DNA of 64,000 nt from Ligustrum vulgare (GCA_963555705.1 OY743183.1:26633932-26697931); one strand, 5' to 3'. Counted from the stretch's first letter, positions 1 to 10,671 are shown. Notes: generated from the letters alone by a model not told the origin. A program made the numbers and translations.

Positions 1-150
1 AAGTACAAATGTGTGATAAAATTTTGTTTTATTTTCTATATAAAATAATGTTAATCAAACAACAAAAGTTAGAAATTTTTTCACTTTTTTCATCTAAATT
101 AAATCAATCAAAATACATAAACTTTCAATTTTCAAGAATTCAATTCCCTA
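1..150. repeat. Dispersed repeat, copy 1 (cut by window edge)
   Basis: A block starting aagtacaaatgtgtga and including aataatgttaatcaaacaac matches blocks near 24836-24990 and 40256-40430. It looks like the right part of a non-coding interspersed repeat, perhaps a degenerate MITE. It carries no reading frame, and the left end lies outside the window. Confidence 0.6.
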
Positions 151-195
151 AAATTTAAAGTTCTCTTCGTTGAGAGATCGGGATCGAGATCGAGA

Positions 196-288
196 GAGAG
201 TCTAAAAAAACGTCTAGAAAGGGTTCACCATGAGAGAGAGAGAGAGAGAGAGAACATTAGTCTAAAAAACGTCTAGAAAGGGTTCTCC

Positions 289-342
<54 letters not shown>

Positions 343-440
343 ATTAGTCTAAAAAACGTCTAGAAAGGGTTCTCCAATGGAGAGAGAGAGCGAGAGAGTA
401 GATTAGTCTAAAAAAACGTCTAGAAAGGGTTCTCCAATGG
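196..440. repeat. GA-rich minisatellite, four units
   Basis: Four copies of a unit beginning tctaaaaaacgtctagaaag start near 201, 261, 348 and 407. They are separated by pure GA tracts of different length (about 231-252, 291-340 and 379-398). The unit core is nearly identical between copies while the GA tracts vary, as expected from slippage plus unequal exchange. No gene is visible here. Confidence 0.9.
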
Positions 441-569
441 TGTGTGTTTGGAAGTTTGTTCATCATTGATTTGCTGTCTTCTTCAATTTCTATCAGTTCA
501 TATTCATATATTGGCCATTGGCGAATGACCTGACCAACATGGAAAATAAGTTTAGTTTCCACTTAATCT

Positions 570-1700
570 AAGTCAACTTTGAAGTCATTGTACATTCGAT
601 TGAAATCTTGACTGCGAACGTTGAGGATTATTTTGTATGTTTGATTGGAAGTTGATAAGAATTTCAGTCGGTTAAGAATTAATTCAAATCACACATTTTA
701 TTAATTTTTATTAAAATTTATTAAAAATTTAATTTTAACAAAACTAATCTGAGGCTAAATATGATATTAAGGGCGGAAAGATGGAAATGGAATAGTTAAG
801 GGCCTCAATTAAACATCAAGTTTATTATAAAAAGTAATTATATTGACACCACTAATTTTGTTAATCACACCACATTATATATACACATTTATAAAATATA
901 GATTTTGTAATTACACCACATTCTTTTTACAAATATAACCTTCATGACCAAGTAAAATGAAAATAAAATATGGTACAACACATCAACACCAAGAACACAT
1001 ACTAATTAATATTAATATACATAAAATACACATTACACCAAGAACACATATCAATACACAACACATAAAATTTTACACATTGCACCAAGAACTCGCACAA
1101 AAGACACAATGCATCAAGAAAATACACTAAAACGAAAAAAAAAAAATATCAATTTTTCTGAACGTTTGAAACTAGAATCACTAAAATTACACTATACCTT
1201 TCTCTTAGATGCGGAATAGATTATAAAACACAAATATTTATTTATTTGATTTTCAGATCTGATCGATACTTGTAAAAAAATAAAAATACAAATGAAATTA
1301 CTCTGGATAAAAAAGAAGATGGCGAACCCAGATCAAATTTGGCAATTATCAAATTAAACATCAAATAATACCTACAATCATCAGCCAAAAGGAAAATCTT
1401 TTTCCCTAAAATTGAAATGCAATAAAAATAGTTATGATTTAAATTTAAGAACACGCCGCCTTCGACCAATCCAAGTAGTCATCCACGGAGAATCTCCCAA
1501 AACCACTTTGTAACCTGCACTAGAGTACAATTTTATAGCTCCACGATCATCTTTATAGACCCTTGGAATAAGATTTTGGATAAAATTAGTGCATAATTAT
1601 ATTCTTTTAACGAAAAAAATACGTGCATGTAAAGACGATTAAATAACGACTTACACTTGCAAAATATCGAATAAATTTGACTTACCGAAATCATAATATG
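570..1700. other. AT-rich intergenic sequence
   Basis: No gene is recognised. The stretch is A/T rich, with runs such as caccaagaacacatac repeated loosely at 990-1080. Its lower-coordinate relation to the copia LTR next door is unclear. Confidence 0.5.
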
Positions 1701-1749
1701 CACATATAATTTTGACTTACTAACATGAAGAAATTAGTAGGAGATAAAA

Positions 1750-2292
1750 TGAAGCGAGGTATGCGAATGCAAATTTCCTTAAGACGGATTTCGCTCCTTG
1801 CACTGGTGCTAACAGGATCAAATGGACGTCCATCTCCTAAGATACAATGCTTCTTCCAAAATTAATATAGCATGATATTAATTTTATTCGGCGAACCAAC
1901 GCTTGACTATACTCTTCAAGAACGAAATAGACTGATAGTAATAGATATCAAATATGAAACTCAAAATAATTTGGGAATTGTTTTGACAGAATATGGAGAA
2001 AGAAGAATTAGAAATCAATTATATGAAATTGATTTGGAGTAGGAAATATGGAAAATGAGGCCCTTATATATAGATTTTCAAGTGTCTCTTCAAATGGTTG
2101 CATCTTTTGACAAAATTAATTTAAACCATTAGATCATACATTTTCATTTTTAATGATCTAGATTGCATCTATTCATAAGGTGATGACTTTTCATATCTCA
2201 ATCTTTACATTTGAAAAGTTGTGACCAACCATTACACTAATTAGAGACTTTTCAAATTAATACTATAAATAATTGACCAATTATTCCAACAA
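1750..2292 (-). repeat. 3' LTR of a decayed copia element (lower end uncertain)
   Basis: On the minus strand a purine-rich tract (about 2293-2302, reading gtgggggat) is followed at once by TGTTGGAATAATTGG. This is the usual layout of polypurine tract then copia LTR start. A TATA-like stretch, ctatatataagg on the minus strand, lies at about 2062-2073, a fitting position for an LTR promoter. The other LTR end is not fixed because no second copy is present. Orientation agrees with the RT/RNase H fragment at 3.5-4.0 kb. Confidence 0.55.
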
Positions 2293-3315
2293 TCCCCCAC
2301 ATGAATGGAAGAAGTCGACTTAGAACAAGGAAGATGAAGAAGAGTACAATTTGAAAGATAACACATCAAAATGGGTAGCTTTTTCTTTGAACCTTCCATA
2401 GTAAGAATCTATCGAACTCACTTGGCTAATTAGTGAACGCAACGTTTTTGAACTATCAGTCGTTATTGCAAGCTTAGACAATGTATCAAACACATCATCT
2501 CTCATATCAAACTTGGTTCTCTATTGTGTCCATTATTTCGGTCCTGAACAGCTTGGGTTCTGCGAGTGCTTTTAGAGAATTCTCCTAAGTTAAATTCTCA
2601 AAGAACCGGCCACGTTCGCACTAACATAGGTGATATTCTATAAAGAGTGTCCTACAATGCCCCACTTGTACTAATTACAAGATATAGTTATCATTAAAAG
2701 CAAAGCTTATCCATAACATTCTTTGTAGGCAGCACTTTTGCATCATAGAAATGGGAAGGAGTTTAAACTACGAAGTGCTTCTCATCGAGTCAATCATAAT
2801 TAGTTTTTCTATTGAACCTAGTCCGTGGGATCTCTAGTCGTTAGGTTAGGTTTCTGTTAAGCTGGCCCATTAGTTTAGGCTCTACACCCATTTCTCTCGA
2901 TGCACAATCTACTCTCAAAACAACCCATTTATAAATGGATCCATAGGTTATCCTTCAATAAAACAATCATTGTTGTTTAAAATGAGAGCAATCTTTCAAT
3001 GATAATATCGAGGCTTACCACTATACATGACACTTTGTACCATGTGATTTGTAGCTAGCAATCTCAATCAAATGATATAACAGACACAAATACCACCAAT
3101 TTCAAAATCCTTCAAAAATGTTTGAAGCAATCATGCTTCGTTCTAACTTTATTGAAAGCACTAATTTCTTTCAATCCTTAAGTTTTATTAAGGATTTCCA
3201 TAAAATAACTACACCATCAATAGTAAAATATATTTACAATTTGATTTTGAATCCTTGCATTGGATATCCAATTTTCAATATCATGCGGATATTAATTTTA
3301 ACAAGGCATTCATTG

Positions 3316-3462
3316 CAGTTCAATTTATCATTTCAAATATTTTCGAATATCATAATATTCTAGTTTGAAGAAAGCAATGACATCCCCAGTTCAGTTTATC
3401 ATTTCAAATATTTTCGAATATCATAATATTCTAATTTGAAGAAAGCAATGACATCCCCTCAC
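3316..3462. repeat. Tandem duplication, 71-bp period, two copies
   Basis: The segment with tttatcatttcaaatatttt and ending gcaatgacatcccc occurs twice, offset by 71 bases (for example tttatcattt at 3324 and 3395). The copies differ at only a few bases. It lies in the copia remnant between pol and LTR. Confidence 0.9.
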
Positions 3463-3469
3463 AAATTGG

Positions 3470-4000
3470 CTATATGTTAACCGAATTCTTATTCCCTTGA
3501 ATCTTCTCAAGTATTAAGATTCAATCCCCAAAATTTATATGATGAAATGATCAAAAAACATGTATATGCTATGTCCTTCCATGATAAACATGATTTTTTT
3601 TCTAAGTGAACAGCATTCTAACTGTCATAATTCAATACACTCTTTTCATACTCGTGAACCAATTCTTCCAGAAAGACTGTAACCATATCATATCTTTGTC
3701 AGCTTTAGCTAGAGCAACACACTCAGTCTCAGTAGTAAAAAGAGTAACTATCTTTTATATCTTAGACATCCATATCTTCCTACCTTCATTATCTCATGCC
3801 ATGTCGACATCTGTATAGCCCTGTAATCTCAAGCCCGATTTTATGAAGCACAAGGTTAAATCCGAAGTACCTTTCAAGTATCTGAGAATCCACTTTACTG
3901 CCTCTCGATATTGTTCACTTGTATTGCTCATATATCTACTAACAACTCCCATTGTATGTGCTATATTTGATCTTATACCCACCATAATATACATAAGATT
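3470..4000 (-). pseudogene. Ty1/copia pol remnant (end of RT and RNase H)
   Basis: Minus-strand translation from about 3994 gives a stretch typical of the copia RT/RNase H junction. It includes MYIMVGIRSNIAHTMGVVSR and AVKWILRYLKGTSDLTL, then a TTEAECVALAKADKDMV region matching the RNase H STTEAEY motif, and a CDS-Q motif near 3610. The frame is broken by stops after YTDVDMA and elsewhere, so it is not functional. In the family this domain removes the RNA strand during reverse transcription. Gag, protease, integrase and most of RT are not seen upstream, so the element is truncated. It belongs with the LTR at 1.75-2.29 kb. Confidence 0.8.
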
Positions 4001-4088
4001 GCCAAATTTAGAAACCTAGTATTACACCTTCTACAACCTTCTATATATTAAGGCCATATTTCGTTTATATGGATGATTGATCATTAAA

Positions 4089-4452
4089 TTGCTTTAAGAA
4101 TAAATCATGTCCATTCATATATCAATCATCTGATTATCAATATCAAAGACAAATGATTTGATTAATAATTCAAGCCAATCAATCCGAAAATATCAAAATC
4201 AAAATTCTTTACCAATAAGCCTTCTGAGTTTTGAAGTTGAGGAGAGGTAGATGGAGTTCCAGCTGAAGATTTGCTTTAAGAATAAATCATGTCCATTCAT
4301 ATATCAATCATCTAATTATCAATATCAAAGACAAATGATTTGATTAATAATTCAAGCCAATCAATCCGAAAATATCAAAATCAAAATTCTTTACCAATAA
4401 GCCTTCTGAGTTTTGAAGTTGAGGAGAGGTAGATGGAGTTCCAGCTGAAGAT
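4089..4452. repeat. Tandem duplication, 182-bp period, two copies
   Basis: Bases 4089-4270 are repeated at 4271-4452. The only difference I see is ctgattatc versus ctaattatc. The near identity points to a recent event. The second copy runs directly into the exon-like segment at 4409-4560, so the duplication also copied the start of that segment. Confidence 0.92.
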
Positions 4453-4560
4453 GAACGAGATTCGTTTTTGATGATCCAAGCGGAGGGAAAAGATATTTTG
4501 AAGTTGCTGGAAAATGCTGGAGGCACAATCAAAGAGTTCTTCAGAGATTTACAGTTTGGA
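4409..4560 (+). other. Exon-like segment, unrecognised
   Basis: On the plus strand, just after a possible acceptor (ttttgaag) there is an open frame reading GEVDGVPAEDERDSF then LMIQAEGKDILKLLENAGGT, ending in ...FFRDLQFG and a stop at about 4561. The composition is protein-like and unlike the AT-rich surroundings, but I do not recognise the family. There is no start codon and no partner exon. It may be a fragment of a gene copied or captured by a transposon. The minus-strand frame across it is taken to be a shadow. Confidence 0.3.
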
Positions 4561-4716
4561 TAGTCAAAATCTACTAAGTTTTAGTTGTATCTTGACCAAA
4601 TGTAAATTATTCTTTTCTAGTAGATCGTTTACCAACAAGTGCCGAAGGTTTTTATCCCTATGAAGTGCTCTTCAAAGGGTTTTCATTTGTCAACAATTAT
4701 CGGTGTCATTTACTTT

Positions 4717-5362
4717 TGACACATAAAAATACCTGATTCATAAGGCCCAATTAAATGGCCCAAAGAATGGGGTTCATTGGAAAATTTTAGTGAATAGGCC
4801 TAAATAGACTCATAGGCAGGTCCGAAAACAGAACGATTGGGCGAGAAGATCAGTATCGCCCAAGCCAGGAAAGCGCACAGAATCTGGACGAACACGGCAG
4901 TTTAGTATTTTAAATTAGAAGGTATTAAGTGATTAGTGGGTAATCTTATTAAATCTCCATGACCCAGAAAACTCGATTAAGTAGTGGGAGTAATGGCAAC
5001 AGTTATGCACGGTAGTTTCTTGACAAGTCATCCGTTATTGAGAAAGAATGCAGTTGCTGGATGATAGATAGTTTTCACAAGCAATTATGAGAAGAGAAGT
5101 ATAAAAGATCAAAGTGAACACAAAAGCAGAGATCAATCAATGAACTCTCAAACAGAGATTATATAATTTTCTTTATCTTTACTTTTCCTTATCAAATCTT
5201 AGTTTCGTTTTTGTGCGTGCACTCCTTGAAAGCATTTTTTCTTCGTTGTAATATTCATAAATAAAGCACCCCTTGTTGGGACTTTATCTTAAGAGGTTGA
5301 TATTCCTTACACATCATCTGATTTCATTTTAATTGTTAGTGAAATTGACTTTGCACGAAACA
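4717..5362 (+). repeat. 5' LTR of the Tat/Ogre-type element
   Basis: It begins TGACACATAAAAATACC and ends GAAACA, followed by att and the PBS-like tggcacgcctagtggg. It matches 20813-21467 along its full length with many substitutions and small indels, so the two LTRs are clearly older than those of the element nested at 6640. A TATA-like agtataaaagatc lies at about 5098-5110. Confidence 0.88.
5098..5110 (+). promoter_or_regulatory. TATA-like box in the 5' LTR
   Basis: The motif gtataaaaga is kept in both LTRs (here and at about 21203-21213), which suggests it is the RNA polymerase II promoter of the retrotransposon. The position about 380 bases into the LTR fits a U3/R border. The element's coding part is dead, so any transcription would be residual. 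Confidence 0.45.
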
Positions 5363-5422
5363 ATTTGGCACGCCTAGTGGGACAATTTTGGCATGATTTT
5401 GAAAATACAAAAGTAAAACATC

Positions 5423-6639
5423 ATGTCTCATAAGAACTCCGATAAGGAGCCAGCAAGCCAACGACTCTCGTCTTGATTGAAAGATATGAAGAGGAACAAA
5501 ATACTCCAGGGACGAAGTCAAAGCCGTTATGAATCAATGGCAGAATTGAGTCCGAGAACCATGCGTGCATTGCTTGGGGAACTTACTCAAGATGTGGTTG
5601 AACATGTAAATTCCCAAAATGGTAATAACATGGAAAAGTTCATTCAAAATGAAAGAATACATTATAACAATATGGCCAAGCAAATAAGAGCTTTACATGA
5701 CACCTTGAATAAGTTAACAGGCCAAGTCTGTCAATCAACTTTTCCAAACATAAGACATCACTTTCAGGAGAGAATGATTGTAGGACATAATCCCACGTCA
5801 TAAGTCCAAATCAGGGAATAGAACCATCTGTCTGACCATCCTCATCAAACCAAGGGGTGTTGGAGTCATGGGTCTAAATGGTGGTAATGGAATGCAAACT
5901 TAGGGGATAACCCAAATGAAAGAGATAATGTCCAAAATAATGGACAGAATACCCCACGTGTTAATGGTGGGGGAAATATTCAAACTAATGGTACTAACGG
6001 TTTAAACAATGCCATTTTCAATGCCATTCCGTTACCAAACTTTAGGCCTCAGGTGATGCCACTAGGGAATCAACCTATAGGTGTTCCTTATAATCTCAAT
6101 GTCTTGTTGAGGGACCAAATTGCTGAGATAGTGCTAGATCAAATGGCTGTTGGGATGAGTCCTTGTATTAGGTCGACTTACATAAAGTCATACACTGATT
6201 GGGTAGATCAAGCGTATCCATGGCCGAGGCAGTACAATGTATCTTAATTTTCACGATTTACTAGGTTAGGAGAAGTTTCCACTCTAGAACATATAAGGCG
6301 ATTCACATTACAATGCGGCGACGTCAATGACTATCATAAGATGAGACTATTCCCTAGTTTGTTAACGGGAGTAGCTTTTCATGATTCATTAACTTGCCGA
6401 CAAACTCTGTGCAGACATGGCAACAGTTAAAGCAGTTATTCCATGCTCAGTTTTATAAAATTGAGTCTGAAGTGACTCTGGACGACTTGGCGAATTTATG
6501 TAAAATGCATAATGAATGGGAAGATGGCTTTCTTCAAATATTCAAAACGGCCAGGAGTAAATGCTTTGTTCCTTTTCCTGAAAAAGAGTTTGTCAAGATC
6601 GGTCAAAGTTGTTTGAGTTTTGATCTAAAAAAGAAGTTC
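5423..6639 (+). pseudogene. Gag, first part, of the Tat/Ogre-type element
   Basis: The frame starts at the ATG at 5423 (MSHKNSDKEPASQRLSS) and meets a stop about 17 codons later. It continues in pieces: 5477-5803 (with MAELSPRTMRALLGELTQDV), 6053-6247 (QPIGVPYNLNVLLRDQIAEI) and 6394-6639. The last parts contain the retrotransposon gag (capsid) domain, seen as GEVSTLEHIRRFTLQCGDV, then a segment ending PFPEKEFVKIGQ...LKKKF. Gag forms the cytoplasmic particle that packages element RNA. The domain is cut at KKF by the insertion of the element at 6640-10003 and resumes at 10009 with QDREFPDLFQLTANVIKYEH. Several stops and frame changes make it non-functional. Confidence 0.8.
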
Positions 6640-7491
6640 TGATGTGATCCGGACAAGGCATCGAGGGGCGAAGTCGAGCAATCGGCAATATGACAATGAT
6701 CTACGTGCAAAACGGAGTAAGTTTCATGTTGGAGTCGAGCCGAGAAGGCGAAAGGATCAAGCCGAGGCAAATTTGAAAAGATATTGTGCAGGAAGACACT
6801 TACGGCCGTACGAATAAACTTCACGGCCGTAAATAAAAATCCTCACGGCCGTAAATCAACAACAGGGGAACTCTTACGGCCGTAAGAGTTTCAACACGGC
6901 CGTAATTCCCGATTTTCCAGATTTTGCGAATTTTTAATTATTTTATTTCCTTTTATTATTTTAGGTTATTTTCCTACTTTAGAATTTTAGTATAATTAGA
7001 ATTCTATTTTGAGTAAATTAGATGCTAGGTTATTTTGTTTATTTATACGCTTTTTCAATTCATTGTAAACAGTTAAGATTGATTTTGAGATTAATATAGT
7101 TGAGAGAGTTTTCTCCAATTGAAAGGTTGAGGAGTCCCTTTTGTGTTCTTCGAGAACAAATCCGACCTATCAAATATTGTGGAAATATTTGTGGCGTTGT
7201 ACTTATCAAATATTCGCGAGAATATTTGTGGCGTGTCCGATTAGAATCTTATCAAGGAAATTGACAAGTCCTTGTGGTGTTTCGAAAACCTTGGATCTCG
7301 ATTCCGCATCGTCAATAAATTGCGTCTTGAATCTTGGGTCAAGGTCCTATCGTCGATCTATCTTTTAATTTCTGTTCAATTATTCGTGTTCTTGTTATTT
7401 TTCGTGTCAGATCTGATTTAGATCTTTCCTAAGGTTTATAGATTTCGTTATTCCGCGCGTTCGACGACATTCCCCTCCCGGGATCGCGTCA
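6640..7491 (+). repeat. 5' LTR of the nested chromovirus-like element
   Basis: 852 bp, bounded by TGATGTGATC and GATCGCGTCA. It contains several copies of the palindromic core acggccgta between about 6800 and 6905, including a 22-bp perfect palindrome at 6869-6890 centred on ggcc. Frames inside it (for example at 7141) are shadows repeated in the other LTR. Confidence 0.93.
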
Positions 7492-7494
7492 TCT

Positions 7495-7512
7495 GGTATC
7501 AGAGCTTGGATC
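7495..7512 (+). promoter_or_regulatory. Primer-binding site (initiator-Met tRNA type)
   Basis: The sequence tggtatcagagcttgg sits three bases after the LTR end at 7491. TGGTATCAGAGC is the standard plant retrotransposon PBS complementary to the 3' end of initiator methionine tRNA, and it sets the start of minus-strand DNA synthesis. It is shared by most chromoviruses and many copia elements. Confidence 0.85.
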
Positions 7513-7752
7513 TATTTCAGATTCTTGCGTTCTTGATTTTTTTTTTTCGTGTTCTTCGCGTTCTTCGTGTCAGTCATATATTTTTCCAGTTTGATCCATA
7601 AGAGTCAGTCCCAAAAATTCAAAAGTGTTTTTCTTGTTCGTTTTCCGTCCAAATCCAGTTCCGTTTTTTCTGCCATACTCGTAGTTTAATTTTCTGGCAG
7701 ATTATAATAAAAAAAATCGAAAATTTCATTTTTTTTCATATTCCAAATTTCC

Positions 7753-9330
7753 ATGTCTCGCTGGGAGAGATATTCGTCAATGGGTGACAACAAACGACCC
7801 GAAAGAGGGGATATGATATTGGAGCAGGATTTTGAATTATTGGCAGAAATGCAGGCAAAATTTAAGAAGGTAATGGCTAGGATGGATAAAAGAGATGCGA
7901 TGATTGCCCAATTGAAAAAGGAGCAATCGCGGGCGGACTCTATGGCTAGGAGGATTAGTAAGCGTGAATGTCATGCTAGGTACGGAGATGGGATGAATGA
8001 AAGTTCATTGAAGCGAAAGGAGACATCTAAACGGGAGAGTAGTGATCATGTTCACAAAAGGAGGGAGGAACCGACAACCAAAGGTAAAAATAATTTTGAT
8101 TCCAAACCTCTTAAGGATAAAAATATTAAGTGCTTTAAATGTTTGGAACGGGGTCACATTGCACTTGATTGTCCACTTAAAAAGGTTAGAGGTGATAGTG
8201 AAGGGGCTAAAAGTGTTGTGATGGATGAGTCAATTATTGATAGGCGTGCTCTTAGCATTAGACGTAAGATGGATGTTGTGGGTAATGTGGATGAGCAGAA
8301 GGATAATATTTTTCGCACTAGATGCTTAGTGGATAAAAAAGTTTGTAGCTTGGTGATTGATGGGGGAAGTTGTACTAATGTAGTTAGTACAATGTTGGTG
8401 GAAAAATTAGGCTTACATTTAATAAAACATCCAACACCTTATAAATTACAATGGTTGACTGAGTCGGGGGAAGTTAAGGTGAAGAGACAGGCCTTGGTGA
8501 GTTTTTCTTTGGGTGGGTATTCTGATGAGGTAATCTGTGACGTGGTGCCAATGCAAATTAGTCATATACTGTTGGGAAGACCTTGGCAACATGAAAGGGC
8601 TGTGCTACATGATGGGTATACGAATAGATACAGCTTGGTAAAAGGGGGGAAAAAGTTTACTCTAATGCCACTATCTCCAACTGACGCCCTGAAAGATCAA
8701 TTGAAAGTGAAAAGTGAGTTTGAGGGGAAAAATAAGAGAGTTGAGGCCACGACCTCAGAAAAAGGAGAGGGGGTGAAAAATAAAGAAAAGAGGGTTGAGG
8801 TTCAAACCTCAGAAAAAGGAGAGACTGAGTGCAAAAAGCAAAAGAAAGGAGAGTCTATCACAAAACTGAGTCTATTTGCACTTACTCACGCTAACACACC
8901 CCTCCCCAGTTCTTTAAATTCTGTTTTACAGGTACCGAAGTCAAACCATGAGCTTAAAACAGGGAAGAAACTTGTTGGCACAAATGAACAGCACAAAAAT
9001 CCGAGAAAGTCGAAGGATAAAAATGGGCAGCCCAAAAGGTTGAAAGCAAGCACGAGGCATAAAAATGATCATCGAGCCCAGGAAAGCAGGAGGAATTTGA
9101 AAAATCGACCAAAAATGGATTCGAGGTCGAATCCTTTTCAAGAGAGGGAGTATGATGTGATCCGGACAAGGCATCGAGGGGAGAAGTCGAGCCATCGGCT
9201 ATATGACAATGATCTACGTACAAAACGGAGTAAGTTTCATGTTGGAGTCGAGCCGAGAAGGCGAAAGGATCAAGCCGAGGCAAATTTGAAAAGATATTGT
9301 GTAGGAAGACACTTATGGTCGTACGAATAA
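7753..9330 (+). CDS. Gag (shortened)-protease polyprotein of the nested element
   Basis: An uninterrupted 525-codon frame. Residues 127-140 form a CCHC zinc knuckle (C127, C130, H135, C140 in KCFKCLERGHIALDCP), the RNA-binding end of gag. A retropepsin-like domain follows, with LVIDGGSCTNVV around 201-211 (DGGS at 203-206 at the usual D-S/T-G site) and HILLGRPW at 271-278. Only about 126 residues precede the knuckle and I see no capsid domain, so gag is shortened. After the protease comes a lysine-rich linker, then SRSNPFQEREYDVI, which resembles the tail of plant gypsy polyproteins; RT, RNase H and integrase between them are absent. From about residue 467 the frame is encoded by the 3' LTR. 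The start is the first ATG (MSRWERYSSM), 260 bases after the PBS. Confidence 0.8.
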   Translation: MSRWERYSSMGDNKRPERGDMILEQDFELLAEMQAKFKKVMARMDKRDAMIAQLKKEQSRADSMARRISKRECHARYGDGMNESSLKRKETSKRESSDHVHKRREEPTTKGKNNFDSKPLKDKNIKCFKCLERGHIALDCPLKKVRGDSEGAKSVVMDESIIDRRALSIRRKMDVVGNVDEQKDNIFRTRCLVDKKVCSLVIDGGSCTNVVSTMLVEKLGLHLIKHPTPYKLQWLTESGEVKVKRQALVSFSLGGYSDEVICDVVPMQISHILLGRPWQHERAVLHDGYTNRYSLVKGGKKFTLMPLSPTDALKDQLKVKSEFEGKNKRVEATTSEKGEGVKNKEKRVEVQTSEKGETECKKQKKGESITKLSLFALTHANTPLPSSLNSVLQVPKSNHELKTGKKLVGTNEQHKNPRKSKDKNGQPKRLKASTRHKNDHRAQESRRNLKNRPKMDSRSNPFQEREYDVIRTRHRGEKSSHRLYDNDLRTKRSKFHVGVEPRRRKDQAEANLKRYCVGRHLWSYE

Positions 9331-10003
9331 ACTTCACGGCCGTAAAACTCAAATTCACGGCCGTAAATCAACAACAGGGGAACTCTTACGGCCGTAAGAG
9401 TTTCAACACGGCCGTACTTCCCGATTTTCCAGATTTTGCGAATTTTTAATTATTTTATTTCCTTTTATTATTTTAGGTTATTTTCCTACTTTAGAATTTT
9501 AGTATAATTAGAATTCTATTTTGAGTAAATTAGATGCTAGGTTATTTTGTTTATTTATACGCTTTTTCAATTCATTGTAAACAGTTAAGATTGATTTTGA
9601 GATTAATATAGTTGAGAGAGTTTTCTCCAATTGAAAGGTTGAAGAGTCCCTTTTGTGTTCTTCGAGAACAAATCCGACCTATCAAATATTGTGGAAATAT
9701 TTGTGGCGTTGTACTTATCAAATATTCGCGAGAATATTTGTGGCGTGTCCGATTAGAATCTTATCAAGGAAATTGACAAGTCCTTGTGGTGTTTCGAAAA
9801 CCTTGGATCTCGATTCCGCATCGTCAATAAATTGCGTCGTGAATCTTGGGTCAAGGTCCTATCGTCGATCTATCTTTTAATTTCTGTTCAATTATTCGTG
9901 TTCTTGTTATTTTTCGTGTCAGATCTGATTTAGATCTTTCCTAGGGTTTTTAGATTTCGTTATTCCGCGCGTTCGACGAGATTCCCCTCCCGGGATCGCG
10001 TCA
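9153..10003 (+). repeat. 3' LTR of the nested chromovirus-like element
   Basis: 851 bp, a near copy of 6640-7491. It encodes the last 58-59 residues of the gag-protease frame. The 22-bp palindrome is at 9381-9402. One acggccgta core near 9312 has decayed to atggtcgta, while the matching copy near 6802 is intact. Confidence 0.93.
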
Positions 10004-10008
10004 AGTTC

Positions 10009-10671
10009 CAGGATAGGGAATTTCCTGATCTATTCCAATTGACCGCCAATGTGATTAAATATGAACATTTAATAAGAGAGGAAGAACAAATGAAAAATTT
10101 CAGCAAAGGGATTTACTATAGAGACCCGTATTTTGGCGTTCATATGGTTGATGATGGGTATTTTGACCAAACAGATATATGTCTAGCCAAACTGGTTAAA
10201 GGGATATGTGTGCTTGCCCTTTAGCGGTTAAACCAAATGTTACAGTTAAAAATGAGCTTATAGGGGATAAAAACAAAAAGGCTAAAGTAGTTTCATTTGA
10301 TTTAACTAAGGCTGACCTTATATTTGACAAATTATATAAGGATAAGCAAATAAAGTTGAGCGATATGCATAAATTGCCAATCCCTGAACAAATTAAGGGT
10401 AAAATATACTGTAAATGACATAATGCGTGGTCTCATATGACTAACAATTACTTGGTTTTCTGACATGTATTGCAGGATGCTATCGAGTCTGGAAGAATCA
10501 CTTTTAGAGCTAAAAAGAAGATGGTAGTGGATGAAAATCCTTTCCCACAGCCACTTGGGGCGAACATGATTACAAATGACTTCGAAAATAAATTGCCAAA
10601 GTTCAAGTTAGTCATAGATGATGGAAAGGAGGATATTGAGCAGTGTTCTAATGTGTTTGAATGACTAAAAG
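10009..10671 (+). pseudogene. Gag, second part, of the Tat/Ogre-type element
   Basis: Directly after the target duplication the host element resumes with QDREFPDLFQLTANVIKYEH and a broken frame to 10418 (KLSDMHKLPIPEQIKGKIYC). A W-H-N-x-W-S-H-x-T-N-N motif follows, read across a frame change near 10415-10450, then DAIESGRITFRAKKKMVVDE to 10664. In Tat/Ogre elements this region joins gag to the protease. Stops at about 10222 and after VF show that it is dead. Confidence 0.72.

Larger units (their letters stand above)
6640..10003 (+). mobile_element. Nested non-autonomous chromovirus-like LTR element
   Basis: A complete insertion of 3364 bp. LTRs lie at 6640-7491 and 9153-10003, with a perfect 5-bp target duplication agttc at 6635-6639 and 10004-10008. 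The LTRs start TGATGTGATCC and end GGATCGCGTCA. A PBS matching the initiator-Met tRNA type (tggtatcagagc, 7495-7506) follows the 5' LTR, and a purine-rich tract (caagagagggagta, 9139-9152) precedes the 3' LTR. The interior of 1661 bp holds one long frame with zinc knuckle and protease but no RT, RNase H or integrase. I count about 17 differences between the LTRs, roughly 2 percent, so the insertion is fairly recent. Any movement would have needed enzymes from an autonomous relative. Confidence 0.93.

Noticed and set aside
8941..9358. Minus-strand frames of 84 and 134 residues, and a related one at 6603
   Set aside because: They are antisense to the gag-protease frame and the LTR; the LTR part is repeated in both LTRs.
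7141..9880. Two nearly identical 75-residue frames at 7141 and 9653
   Set aside because: They are the same LTR position in the two LTRs, non-coding by position.
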